From: Ampelocalamus luodianensis
Lineage: Eukaryota; Streptophyta; Magnoliopsida; Poales; Poaceae
Direction of reading: 5' to 3'
Length of the DNA stretch: 64,000 bases
Assembly: GCA_036346255.1 (NCBI GenBank)
Contig: CM070624.1
Coordinates: 17,392,626 to 17,456,625 of the forward strand
The notes beneath the pieces are model-generated. The model was not told the DNA's origin. It was given only the letters and a program-made list of their open reading frames with translations, and ran no database searches. Positions 22,801 through 33,525 of this stretch are shown here, in pieces (positions within the stretch are counted from its first letter, which is position 1; each line of letters begins with the position of its first letter). The position numbers and the translations under genes are program-made.

Positions 22801-25800
22801 CAAAACTACGAATGAACTTACGGTAATACCCGGCCAACCCAAGAAAACCACGGAGTGCCCGGACTGACGTAGGAATTGGCCATGTAGATACAACACTGAT
22901 TTTGGCATTGTCAACCGCCACATCTTCGGCCGAAACAACATGGCCCAAATACGCCACCGAAGTTTCGCCAAAGGAGCATTTGAAGACGTTGTAAGACCGT
23001 GCGGAGATGTCGTAAATGTGCTAACCAAGTAGGGTTGTAAATGAGAATATCATCAAAGAAAACCAATACATAGCGACGAAGAAAATCCTGGAGCACAGTA
23101 TTCATAAGGTCCTGGAATGTTTCAGGCGCATTGGTAAGACCAAATGGCATGACAAGAAATTCAAAAAGACCCTGATGAGTGCGGAAAGTGGTTTTCTCAA
23201 TGTCAACCGAATGCATTAACACTTGATGATATCTGAAACGTAAGTCCAACTTCGTGAAAAATTTGGCACCCCGAAGCTCATTGAGTAACTCATCAACGAT
23301 CGGAATAGGAAACTTATCTTTGATCGTTTTGTCGTTGAGGTTGCGATAATCTACACAAAAACGCCAAGAACCATCCCGCTTCTTGACCAATAAGACTGGA
23401 GACGAAAAAGAAGATGAACTGCGGTGGATGGTCCCTTGTTGAAGCATCTCAGCACACTGACGTTCCAACTCATCCTTTTCTAACTACGCATAACGGTATG
23501 GTCGAACAGTAATGGCATCCGTCCCTTTTTTAAGTGAATACGATGGGAGATCTCTCGCATTGGAGGTAGACCATGTGGCTCAGCAAAAAGGTCATTGAAA
23601 TCGGCGAGAAGGTCATCCAGGAGGTTGGTTTCAGCACATGCGAGGGCATGGCTCGACCGTGAGGGCATTGGCAAACCAGTCCACATGACCCGTTGTCCTT
23701 GGCGAGTGAAGGGCATAGTCGTGCTTGAGAAGTCCCAAGTAATGGAACCAAGAGTGCCAAGCCATTGGACTCCTCAAATCACATCGAATCCATCGAGTGG
23801 CATGGCGTAGCAATCCACTGTAAAGTCCTCATGACCAATGCGGATGGCCATGGCTTTGCACAAGCCCAAACTAACCACGATCCCCGTTGGCCACTATGAC
23901 GCTCAAACCAGATCGCGGTCACATGCAGACGCCGGTGGCTGCCACAACGTCATTGGCAATGAAATTGTGTGTAGAACCCGAGTCAAGGAGGGCAACCAAC
24001 GTATTGTTACCGATCTCGACATGAAGCCGCAGGTTTGGCCCGAACGTGGTTGAATACCTGTCAGTGCCGCCAACGAGATCTCCGGCTCGCTGCCAATCGA
24101 TGAATCATCGTCGTCGCTATTAATGTCCTGCTGAACTTCAATGACGAAGAGGCGCTTACACCTGTGGCCTAGAACGAATTTTTCTTCGCACTGATAACAC
24201 AAACCCTGGGCACTGCGCCGGTCTAGCTCTGCCGAAGACAACGTGTGACGTGGTAAGCTCGGTTGAAGAGATCCGCTACTGCCAGAGTCGTTGGCCGCAC
24301 CAGAACTCGGAACCAAAATAGGCGCATTGCCTAAATGCCAGGGTCGACGGGATGGAGGAATCGCTGGAACTGTTAGCTACGTGCGGCGTTCGTACGCGCG
24401 AGCTAAACTCATGGCAGATTCCAAAGATTGTGGAGCTTGCAATTCCACGTCCATTTGCAGTGGCTGACCCAAACCGACAGTGAACAACTGAATTTGTTGA
24501 TATTCCGTCAGGGGCCGGTGCGGCACAAAAGAGCCAAAAGTTGGTCGGAGAAATCCCTGGCAGTGCCTTGCTTGCGGAGGACGATGAGTTCCCCCAAGAG
24601 GTTGCTTCGTAGTGGAGGTCCAAAACGAGTATTAACCAGCTCGACAAAACGACACCAAGACGGAGTTCCTGTGTCGTGCTCCAAGCGATGATACCACAAC
24701 TGTGCCGAGCTGGTCATGTGAAATGTGACCAACCAGACCTTATCTTCCGCCATCGTGTGCTGACCTCGAAAGAATTGGTCGCAACGATTGAGCCAAGGTA
24801 GCAGGTCCTCCTGACCGTCGAACAATGGAAAGCTCAATTTGTAGAATCGCGGGACACTGCCACATCCAGCATGATGACCTTCAGCAGGCGAACAGGGGGC
24901 TGCCGGTGCATCCCTGTCAGCGTGGCGCAAATCCAGCACCGAGGCTGCCAGTGAGGCATGCGGAAGTCGGTGAGGATTTGGGAGTATGCCATCGTTTACC
25001 CGTATACGTGCATCCGTGATGGTGTCCTGGTCGGCGTCGCCGGGCAGATTGAGGCACCCATGCTCCAGCCGTTAATCGCCACATGGTGTGCTCTTTGTTG
25101 AATATCAATGTCACGAATTGTGCGGAAAAATTGTCGATCTTATCATGAAGCTTAAATCGATCGGTCTCCATTTGCTAAAATAACGCGTCGAGTTTCTTGC
25201 TGATCGCGTCGATGTTGTCGCCTTCTGACATGATGGACGGCGCAACGTTCACTGATACCAAGTTGTCAGGGTTCTGGATTGGAGCAGAAGGGTTGGAGCG
25301 CAAGTTGTAGCCGTGCATGGGAACAAGACGTCGTCCAAGGCCTCGGAGGCGCGGCTGAGGTGTTGTGACGGCAGCCGTGCGGCCGAGGTTGGGCTCAAAG
25401 TCAAAAGAAAGAAACGTCGAGCAGACGCAGAGCAAACGTAGAAAGAAGAGACAGAATTGGGATTTTTCGATATTTTGCTTAAACCAAATCAAAAGTGCTC
25501 CTCTCCTTTAAATAGAGAGATCCTAACAAACTGGACTAGGAAACGAATTCGAATATGAAAACTAAACTATTACAGAATTCCGAATTTGACTATGATTGAA
25601 AAGGAAACTACAATACGAACTATTCCTTATCCGACAAAGGTGCGACATTTTCCGAATCAGCTGAACCAAATGTCCCGAGCACAATGTCCAGCGTTTTCTT
25701 CTTCCTTTGCCCATATGTAATACCCCACATGACATCTTCTCATCATCCCTATTCTCATTTGGATCCGCGTTAGCAAAATCCGAAGACATGGTTGCCAAAA

Positions 25801-28800
25801 TGGCAAAAACCACTGTAACATCCCCATTTTGGCTTGTGTTTCAAATGTAATAAAATGAGGGTAAATTAAAACTTTTCCTTACATCCTTGTGCTTTTGAAC
25901 TTTTCTGAAAATTCTTGTAAAGGAATTTTGGGAAATTCAAAATCAAAATCCTCAATTATCTCAAGTCAAAACCTTCTGGGTGAAATCCTATGTCAAACCC
26001 TTGGTAATAAATTTTCCTGGGCTCTAGGGTTGCTTGGTAACACCTCTGAATTATTTCATAATTTTTTTTTTTTTTGGAAATTATTTGAAATATTTTAGAG
26101 GCAAGTCAAACTCTGGTCAAACCTCTGAAATCACCTTCCGAATTTCGGAGAAAATTTGATGCACAAAAATCTCTAAAAATTTTATGGAAGGTTAATCCTT
26201 AAGTCGAGAAGCTCGAGTTAAAATTTTATAAATTTTGGAGTTGATTTGATGCCTCAATTAAATCCCCAAAGTTTGAGTTTAAAAATCAAACCCTAAGCGG
26301 TTTGCATTGTTCATTGGACTCAAGTCGGGCTCGGGCTCGAGTCACTTGACTCGGCAAGCCAACTAACCGCGCCGCGCCCGATTCAACCGCGCGCGCTTAT
26401 CGGTAGTTGGATCTCCATCGAGCGGCTCTCATTAAATAGCGTTCGGACAACTCCGGTTGCCATCGATTCTCGGCCGTTGGATCTGATCCAACCGTCGCGA
26501 GATCGTCTGGGTTCGTTCGGTCTTTCCATTAGCGATCGCGCCGTGGCGTTCAAATCTTATCCGTGGCGGCGATCTATGAGGTTGGGCTCAACCCGCTCGC
26601 GCTTTGGGCTCGGCGCTTTGTCGTGATGGTGGCCCGCCGCGGCGTCATTGTCATCTTCCTCCTCCCACCGCGCGCATGCCCGCTGTGCGCCATGGCGAGA
26701 GAGGAGGTGACTTGTCACCTCCGAGCCCTTTAACGGCTAAATCTTTGCCATGCATTAAATGCACACCGCCTCCTCCCAAAGTCGTCTCCTACCGCTCCCT
26801 TCACTCACGATGCCCATGGCGGCATGAACCAGATCCGCCCGAGAGCTTGGGCTTAACCTAGCTTGAGCTCCTTAAGCTATAAGTAGCTCCTGGCTCTCCT
26901 CGGTTCCTTTCAAAACCCGTGGTCTTGCCAAGCATCCTTGGTGCTTTGTGAGCTCAAAACACCAAAAGCACCTAAACCGCCATTGTTGGTGGGAGCTCCT
27001 CAGCGCAACCGTGCTCGTGGCGTTTCTTCCTCTCTTTTCGTTTGGTGTGTGCCTCTCACACCGGAACAAAACCCCTAACAATTGTAGTTCTTTGCTCGGG
27101 AGCGTCTCATTTGAGAATTGTTCTTTCTAGTGAGCACCCCTTCTTCCTCATCACCGCAGTAGAAGCTCTATTCTTCAATTCTTTACTCTGGGGCTTCTTT
27201 GAGCTTGGTTGGAGCTAACCCGATGGCCGCGTCGTGTTATCTTTGCTCGGCGCCTTCTCGAAGTTGTCTTCTCCAAGTCCAACAGCCTTCTTCGTCGAGC
27301 AACTCAGTCCATCCTGGACCTCCCTACCTCGGTATCCTTCTAGTAGCCCCTGAAGCTTTGGCACTCATTGAAATGGTTCGTTCGCGAGCTTTGGTCATTA
27401 TGCATTTAGCCGTTTTGGTCGCGCCGCTCATCGTCGGCTGGCCAGCGTGTTCGGGACACCGCCGAAGCGGTGTGGGTGGTCCCGATGGGTGCGTAATGCT
27501 ATTGCGATTCCATTTTGGCACTTAGGCCTGTTTGCCGTACCTTGGGTCGCCGGCAGCGGAGGTGTGCCTCGGTTTTGTTGTCGGACGAAACAGCGGTCGC
27601 GTAATGTCGCTTCGGACACGATGAACGGCGTTCATTAATGCTAATCATTGTTAATCATGGGTTAGTAATCATTAGCTGTCCTAAACCCACCTCCTCGATC
27701 ACTTGCATGTGGCGCGCACTTTTAATCGCCGATGCGCTAACCAGCGTGTCGTGGCCCACGATCAGCGACACGTGGGCCCGCCATCTTCAAACCCACGCAT
27801 GCGCGTGTGTTTAAACGGCATGTGACTTAGCGTCAGCGACGGTGGGCCTGTTGTCGATAGTCCTGTTCAAATCGTAAACGGCCCAATCAACCTCGGTAGT
27901 TCGATCTTGGATCCGTGGCGGATCGTGGGAGCAATTGGGTCGTCCGAAGGCTCCTCAATCGACCCTTCATCGCTTGATCGACGCCCGGGATGGGCGGGCA
28001 TCCGCTTCGATCCGGTGCCATCTCGATGCGGGTGATCGTGGATCTTGATCCAACGGTGAGCCTCCGTGGGTCTTTGTCGGGTGTCTTTGTCTTGGCGTGC
28101 GTGCGCGTGGGCCGTTCGATCGGATCGACGGTCCATAATCAACCACGTCTTTTCTTTCGGCTAAGGGTATAATTTCCTCGGTAAGCTTTATCTTTCCACT
28201 GAAAATGTTGTTAAAACTTTAGAAATTCATATCTTTTCGTTATAGATCCTTTTGGGTGATTTGGTAGTGTTAATTTTCTTTTAGGCTAGAAATTAATCTA
28301 GAAATGTTTCGGACACATTAAGAACCGTAAATGTTGTGAATCGATTTTAGCCTTTTAGCCCCTATTAAATATTCCAAAATGCTATAAAAACTTAGAAAAT
28401 CTATAACTTGTTCTCTGTAAGTCCAAATAGAGCGAACTAAATTTTGTTAATTTCCTTTAGGGATGAACTTTAGTGAAGGACCGGTTTGCTAGTGGTCTTT
28501 GCCATCGATATAAAGGATGTCCTAGTTTTAGAACTTAGAAAAATCATAACTAATTCGTTGTAACTTCAAATGACACGAAAATTTATATGGGTTATCACCA
28601 CCCATGAGGTAGCCACCCTAAAAGTTTCACTCCAAAATCTTTCTAGAAAATATTTTTGCTACTGATTGCTAATTATGGCCGAAAATAGGTTTTTAGAGAA
28701 TATCTTTTGCACCACAAATCCAAATTAGGTTTTTCCTGTTTCTATGTCTAGGTATATTCGTATTCTACCTTGTGTATAAATTTCGTCGCATTTGGATAAT

Positions 28801-31800
28801 TTTTGCTTGCTCTTTTGTTTAAGTGTTGCTCGTCTTATTGGTTGTTTTCGCTCTTTCGCTTAGGATTCGATATTTGCGGTAACCAGAGAACGACCCTCAT
28901 AACAATTTGAGCAACAAAGAAGAAGGCAAGCGCTTTGATCATTTCCTATTGATCCCATTACTTTTAAAGTCTAATATTTTGTTTAACTTCTATGTATGCA
29001 TTGCTATTTTGTTGTTAAATTGATTAGTTAATCCTCTAGTTGCATAATCTGTAGGTAAATGATTATCCTCTACTACATAAGCCTAGGTTATTTGCTGTAA
29101 TTAGAGTTCGTTGGATGAGCTCTTGTCACTTAGTAGTTTCGAATGAATATTGCTTAGCCATGCCTAGTATCGGTAGTATTGGGCGATCATCGACTTAGTC
29201 GGTGATCTTGATCACACAAAATACTTATGCTACTCCATTATGTCCAACCCTTGTGTTTTATTGATTTACAAATCAAAAGCGAAAACAAAACTATATCTTG
29301 ACTTGGGCACAATGGTATGTTGATGTGATCTGTTGGGTGTGTTGGAATGGTGTCTAAGTCCCCAAGGACCGAGTTACTTGTGTCACTAAGCCAAGTGCTT
29401 GTGCGTGCTAACCACACGAGGGGATATGGAACCTCTCTTGACTCGACTTTGGGAGGTGTTAATTATGAGTGGTCGGTGGGGTGTTCTTGTGTGTGTGTTT
29501 GTGGTGTTGGAGGAGCATTAGCGACCGGTTAGAATGTCTAATGTGTCTTTCTCCGTGGGTTGCGGCTCTTAATTAGCATCGCCCATTAGAAAGCGTCTTG
29601 TTAGACTTAGCCATGCACGCATACCAAAGGAAGTGTGCTAACCGTGGTGGTGGAAAGGCGGTCTATCGTGTGGGTACATTGGTACACCCTGCAGGTTAAA
29701 ACTATTCGAATAGCCTCGTCCTAGGTTATGGACATGCTTGGTAAGGTCGTGCAAGAACTAGACTACAACCTTTTAAAAACTTAAACTTGACATGGGTGGT
29801 ATGAAGGGTACTTCATGCTATTGTTGTGTGACTATGGGTTAGTCACTTCTAGGTGGTGTTGTCATCTATCATTTGTTATATTTGTCTCTCTTTATTTGAA
29901 CAATAAAAGTTAATTGCAAACTTGCTTTGAATCTATTACCCTATTGCAAATGAAAACTTGCTTTATCACGAAAATAAGTCGAGCCTCATCCACTTAAATA
30001 TAGCTTGCATGTAGTTAATTATAGTTCTGTTATCTCACACGTCAGTCTTGCAGTACAAAAACAAGTTTTGTACTCATCCGCTTTGCTTAATATTAATTGT
30101 TGCGAGAGGAAGAAGGTGAGCCCAAGGGCCTCACTTTTGTGGTGTGTTGCTGTGTTGTTTGGGACGATTAGCTTGGCGGTCCGGTTGGTTGCCTTGTGGG
30201 TAAAGGCACACCGATTGGCTTTTGTTTATCGTCATCTTATGGCCATTTGCTTCATTGTGTATTTACTTATCTTTATGACTTTTGGCCGGTCGGCCTCTCT
30301 TTTGTAATAACTCTCTTTATATTATCTATGTCTTTCAGTTGTTGCTTTTGCTTCGGCTCTATGTGTATGAATGGAATTGATGCATGATTTTGTAACGGGG
30401 TGTGTATACTGCAATTCTGGGAAGTATACATATCTCGAGGCTTGGTTTATTTGATTTGTACTGTTAGGACCAAGTGGATGGTTAAACAGTACAAGCCGAA
30501 TAAACCGGGGTCCTCACAACCACCCTGAGTTGGATCCCCGTCGGCAAAACCACTATCCAAAACCGCCTTAGGGTGTAAATTGACCCGATTTTGTAAGTTT
30601 TGGGGGGAGGTTAAATAGCCGGTTTTATAGTTGAGGATGTTAAGTGGACTTTTTGCAAAGTTCAGGGGTGTAAAATAGACTTAATCCTAGTTTATTACAC
30701 GATTAGCATTTGAAATTTACACCGATGCAAAAACACCTTGAGTATGAAGGTTCACCTCTCGCTTAAATGCTCATCAGACACTTTTCCAGAGTTCCTTCTG
30801 CTAGATTTCTCGTAGAGAAATGGTTCCAGAAATAACTTGAACTGCAAGGATAGGGCATAGTTAATTTAAAAACAATATAAGATGATGCTCGCAATCACAT
30901 TGCTCAAGGAGAAAAATCTGGAGAAATGTACAAATTTGTCAAGTAGTTAACTGAAAACAGCTAATTCAGGTCATGGTGGTGGTAACATTGGTAGTTTGAT
31001 ACAAGTGTTTCTACTTTGCCAAGAAGTTCAATCTATCAGTGGCAACAAGCAACTCATTTCGAAGGGGTTAGGGTGTCATTGTGTAGTATATACTGTACCA
31101 GTCAGTATTCAATAACTGAACATACCTTTGATTTTGTAGAAAGAACAGTGCTTTTCATTAGCGCAATGGGATCTGAAGGAATCTTATGGGACCAAAATGG
31201 AGACAATGTAAAATTGAGGTATACTATAGGGAAAATAGAAAAGAAGATAGATGAATACATCAAAAGCCTATTTACCAGTGCTGGTGCTCCATCTTTGACA
31301 ATGTAACGCTTGTGCTGCGAGTTAGGCTGAAACAATTGAACCCATCAGGTTATGAATACAGACAACATTTAAACATGAGTAATTATTCACAGATAACATT
31401 GGCACATACATACTGCTGCCTGTCTTGGAGACCAAGATCATCAATTAGTCTACTAGTCTCCAATTCGCTTTCTGTCTGCACACAAAAGAATTAAGTTATG
31501 TCATAAACTAATCTGGTAGCCTCCGATTCAATTTCCAATTTAAACAAGGAGAGGAGTCTCCTCCATGTTCTACCAGACCTACATGCCCAACCAAGGGACC
31601 AATTGCACACACAAATGCATGATTTTTGCTGATGTGGCGACGAGTACTAACTGCGAATACGCACACAGGTTGCTCAATTTGTTCCAGCCTTTGACTTAGT
31701 GCCACAATCCGGAACATAAAGAAGCAGCAACGCTCACTAACACAACCTCGGATTCCCAGTGAACAACAAAAAATGCGCTCACCATGGTGTTAGCCCCTTC

Positions 31801-32203
31801 GTCCCAGAGGAACCCGCTCTCGGAGTTGCTCCGTATCTTCCCTCCCGCCCGGTCAGCCGCCTCGAACACCGTCACCCGCACGCCGCTCTTCCTCAGCTTG
31901 TACGCCGCCGCGAGCCCACTGCTCCACCATTTCTCAAACACCTCAGCGGCAAGGGACGGGCACACACAACCCCAAAATTCGGGCAAAATCAGCCCGCCCC
32001 AGAGGGATGGAGAGAGCGCTCACTCACCTGGTGCCGGCGCCGACGACGGCGACCGACCTAGCGGGCGCGGCAGGTAGGTCGTGTGAGACGTCCATGGCGA
32101 GGACGGCGAGGCGGAGCTGGCGGAGGCGCGGGGAGCGATAAGGATGGGGCAAGGGGAAGCGGGTGGAACCGTGAGACGAAGACAAGGAGGTAGAGGACAG
32201 CAT
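13811..32203 (-). CDS. PPO2 (HEMG2/PPX2): Protoporphyrinogen IX oxidase 2 (17 exons, complete)
   Basis: This FAD enzyme oxidises protoporphyrinogen IX to protoporphyrin IX, the last step shared by haem and chlorophyll synthesis, and is the target of diphenyl-ether type herbicides. Exons, 5' to 3': 32028-32203, 31783-31918, 31410-31475, 31276-31326, 31126-31182, 30756-30841, 19856-19892, 19679-19744, 19381-19421, 17210-17342, 16395-16583, 16138-16212, 14862-14988, 14557-14665, 14408-14482, 14130-14236, 13811-13908. They join in phase to 1629 bp: 542 codons plus a stop. The dinucleotide-binding motif VVGAGTSGLAA is at about residues 53-63. Further family landmarks are DEGANTM, NSQHKRYIVKDGAPAL, DPFVAGTSAGDPESL, SFSFRGGMQ and YLYTTFVGGS, and GLAVGNVIASG lies near the C-terminus. 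The first ATG adds 36 residues rich in S, R and P before Met37, like the plastid extension of dual-targeted PPO2 proteins; Met37 could give a mitochondrial form. All introns are GT-AG except intron 16 (GC-AG). Introns 6, 9 and 12 carry transposons. Length matches the family. Confidence 0.95.
15182..15426. mobile_element. hAT-like MITE in PPO2 intron 12
   Basis: A 245-bp insertion starting CAGGGGTAAAAAACC and ending ATGAACCTTG. GCTGTAAC lies directly on both sides (15174-15181 and 15427-15434), a perfect 8-bp target duplication. Both subterminal regions carry palindromic words such as GGTAACCGCCGGTTACCGG. It shares this structure with 18405-19217 and 47406-47640. Confidence 0.85.
18405..19217. 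mobile_element. hAT-like element in PPO2 intron 9
   Basis: An 813-bp insertion with ends CAAGGAAAAAAAAC and, read inward, CAAGGATTAAAACCCCGG. The flanks ATTACAAC (18397-18404) and ATCACAAC (19218-19225) differ at one of eight positions. Both ends contain clustered CCGGTTACCGG-type repeats and an AATTCAAATTT core. A second cluster at 18800-18930 suggests a composite or nested copy. No transposase reading frame is present. Confidence 0.8.
20358..20832 (-). repeat. 3' LTR of the gypsy element
   Basis: 475 bp, matching 25264-25729 along its whole length with scattered substitutions and small indels. The pol reading frame runs into it and stops inside, near 20723. On the minus strand it is preceded by a purine-rich tract (AAAGGAGGGGAGAG, about 20839-20853). 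Confidence 0.85.
20723..23716 (-). pseudogene. gypsy pol remnant: protease, RT, RNase H, integrase, chromodomain-like tail
   Basis: The reverse transcriptase block (about 22911-23500) shows LLVKKRDGSWRFCVDYRNLN, the FGLTNAPETFQ region and the catalytic FFDDILIY. RNase H pieces follow at about 22171-22510 (RTDHYSLKFLLDQ, then VEYKPGSTNVVADSLSRR) in different frames. The integrase (about 20950-22155) has an HHCC zinc finger, then the DDE core with SMDFIEG, VSDRD and the acidic residue in GQSEVVN. A chromodomain-like tail, VQWANAPETSASWEDLEQF, sits in a shifted frame at about 20860-20956. A TAG stop lies just before the RT block (about 23485) and frames change at least four times, so the product cannot be made whole. 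Confidence 0.85.
23900..25171 (-). pseudogene. gypsy gag remnant
   Basis: The gag core is at about 24508-24939 (FDGQEDLLPWLNRCDQFF and SSAQLWYHRL, typical of plant retrotransposon gag). The frame breaks near 24508, and a zinc-knuckle-like CYQCEEKFVLGHRC follows at about 24165-24215 in another frame. It is followed by a degenerate protease region. Not a working gene. Confidence 0.8.
25251..25260 (-). promoter_or_regulatory. Primer-binding site for initiator tRNA-Met
   Basis: On the minus strand, TGGTATCAGT lies 3 bases inside the 5' LTR edge (25264). It matches the usual TGGTATCAG start complementary to plant initiator tRNA-Met. Confidence 0.8.
25264..25729 (-). repeat. 5' LTR of the gypsy element
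   Basis: 466 bp pair of the LTR at 20358-20832. Directly outside it are 20 bases that are not a copy of the left target flank. TATTC, which abuts the other LTR at 20353-20357, recurs only at 25750-25754. Confidence 0.85.
25814..30518 (+). mobile_element. 4.7-kb solo LTR (long-LTR family)
   Basis: It starts TGTAACATCCCC and ends GGGGTCCTCACA, and ACCAC lies exactly on both sides (25809-25813 and 30519-30523). No internal LTR boundary, primer-binding site or gag-pol frame is visible, so it reads as a single LTR left by recombination. A GC-rich middle (about 26330-28170) is followed by AT-rich sequence. Sequence near its 3' end matches the inverted copy at 61737-64000. Long LTRs like this occur in Ty3/gypsy lineages such as Tekay/Del; the lineage is inferred from length and ends only. 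Confidence 0.85.
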
Positions 32204-32883
32204 TTGATTTGATTTGGGTTTTGGATGGGGATTTGCTTGTTGCTTTCTGCTTTGCTTTGTCGTCGAACGGAGTTGAGTTGGTTGGTGGGTGGGTGGGTGG
32301 GTGGGGTGGAGTAGGGTTGGCCGGTGGGGAAGGGCTGGACGGAAAGGGATCCACTCAATACAGAGGAGAGGATCAAAGTATTGGCATTACAAACAATTTC
32401 TATCGTCGAAGCGAAAATTAAAGTCTACTGTAATGTTTTACATAAAGCACTGTTTATACAGTGCACCTCTGCGGTAATGCAGAGGATTCGGATCGAGGCT
32501 GGACTAGACGTGGGGCCCTCGCTCCTCAGCCTCGTCGCGCTGTCGGATGCTAGATTTCGGTTGGTGTTGTGCGAGTGGGCGAATGCCCGGGTCGTGAGTC
32601 GTGACAAGCGCTTGGTGCGACTGAACGACTCCACTAGGAAGCAGCTGCTGAGCAGTTGTGCCCATGCGTCCATGGGCCTTGCCCAGTAGCGGGCGCGGCC
32701 ACGCGGATCGGTAGCCGCGCGACTTGCTCACTGTCGCTGCCAGCCCAGTCGCGACTTCTTGCACTTCGAGCCGAGGCTCACCGCTTGCCCACTCAACCTC
32801 GCCGGCGTCGATGCTCCCGGGGTTGCTCCAACGGTATCCGATGCTTTGGCCTAGGTTGTACCTCCAGTGGTGTCAACACAAAA
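32204..32883. other. PPO2 5' flank and intergenic sequence
   Basis: The PPO2 promoter should lie just right of 32203. The leader (32204 to about 32340) is pyrimidine-rich on the minus strand and contains a (CCCA)n run near 32285-32305. No TATA box is convincing. The rest shows no gene. Confidence 0.4.
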
Positions 32884-33525
32884 TCTCTACTACTTAAAAG
32901 AAAAACTAGGCAATTGTATGTTCTCTCTACATTGTCACCCTCTCATAAACAATTGACGCCAACAAGTGGTCCCAAGGCCAGCCGTTTTCCCAGCCTCCCA
33001 AAACCCCATCCCATGCTCATACCGTCGTACCCTGCCATCCCCATGCCCGATCCGCTCCTCTTTCTCTCGAATCTCCCCCTCGCTCCTCCTTCACGCGATG
33101 GTGACCCCTTCCCCAACCATTCGCCCGCCGTCACCATTCCAGCTTGACCTCATGGCTGCCGTACGTCGCTAGTGGAGTTGCTGCCTCCACCGACCTCTCC
33201 AGATTTGGCCAGGATCGAGATGCCACGTGGCCACTCCCAAACCATAGTGAGGCATTGTGCGGCCTCCACCAGATCTGGGCGGGATCATGTGGATCCATCT
33301 CCTGTTGCTTGGCTATTCTCCGATCGCAGCGATCCTCCCCGATTCTTGTCCTTCCTCCCGTAACTGCATCTCACCATCCAATATGCGTGGCCCCACGATC
33401 TTATCACCATGACATGGGGAGAGGAGAATGACCACGGCCACCAAAGGGCGACAACAATGTTAGCCAAACTGCAACGACAGGTGATAGCAGGCAGCAACCA
33501 TAGCCCAGTCGACGGAAACCACATC
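32884..33525 (+). mobile_element. Possible Helitron 5' end and body fragment
   Basis: TCTCTACTACTTAA at 32884-32897 follows an A and matches the grass Helitron 5' consensus (TCTMTAYTAMYHNW). A GC-rich body with no known frame follows. I found no convincing CTRR end with a hairpin before the copia remnant begins near 33526, so the element is truncated or the match is chance. Confidence 0.4.

Larger units (their letters stand above)
20358..25729 (-). mobile_element. Degenerate Ty3/gypsy chromovirus (Reina-like size), LTR to LTR
   Basis: The LTRs are at 20358-20832 (3') and 25264-25729 (5'), both TG...CA on the minus strand (TGTGGGGTATTAC at the start, CCTGACA or CCCGACA at the end). By eye they are roughly 93-95% identical. 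The order on the minus strand is gag, protease, RT, RNase H, integrase, chromodomain-like tail, the Ty3/gypsy order. Total 5.37 kb with LTRs under 0.5 kb fits the Reina lineage. The coding region has several frameshifts and at least one in-frame stop, so it cannot move on its own. It is inserted in the foldback element of PPO2 intron 6, antisense to no gene: it points the same way as PPO2. Confidence 0.9.
20073..30689. mobile_element. Element with about 130-bp terminal inverted repeats, split by two retroelement insertions
   Basis: The left end (20073 to about 20205) and the reverse complement of the right end (about 30550-30689) match closely: GTCCATTTTACACC, CCTCAACTA.AAAACCGG, AACTTACAAAA and GGGTCAATTTACACCCTAA. 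GTTTATT flanks both ends (20066-20072 and 30690-30696). Without the inserted LTR elements the host element would be about 0.5 kb and non-coding. It lies in PPO2 intron 6. Superfamily not assigned. Confidence 0.8.

Noticed and set aside
24276..24647. Serine-rich 123-codon minus-strand frame
   Set aside because: Shadow frame of the gypsy gag, which reads with family motifs in other frames.
31696..31740. Continuation of the PPO2 exon 2 frame past 31783
   Set aside because: A GTGAGC donor follows ATG at 31783, and the next family residues (TESELE) are found at 31475 after a good acceptor, so this is intron.
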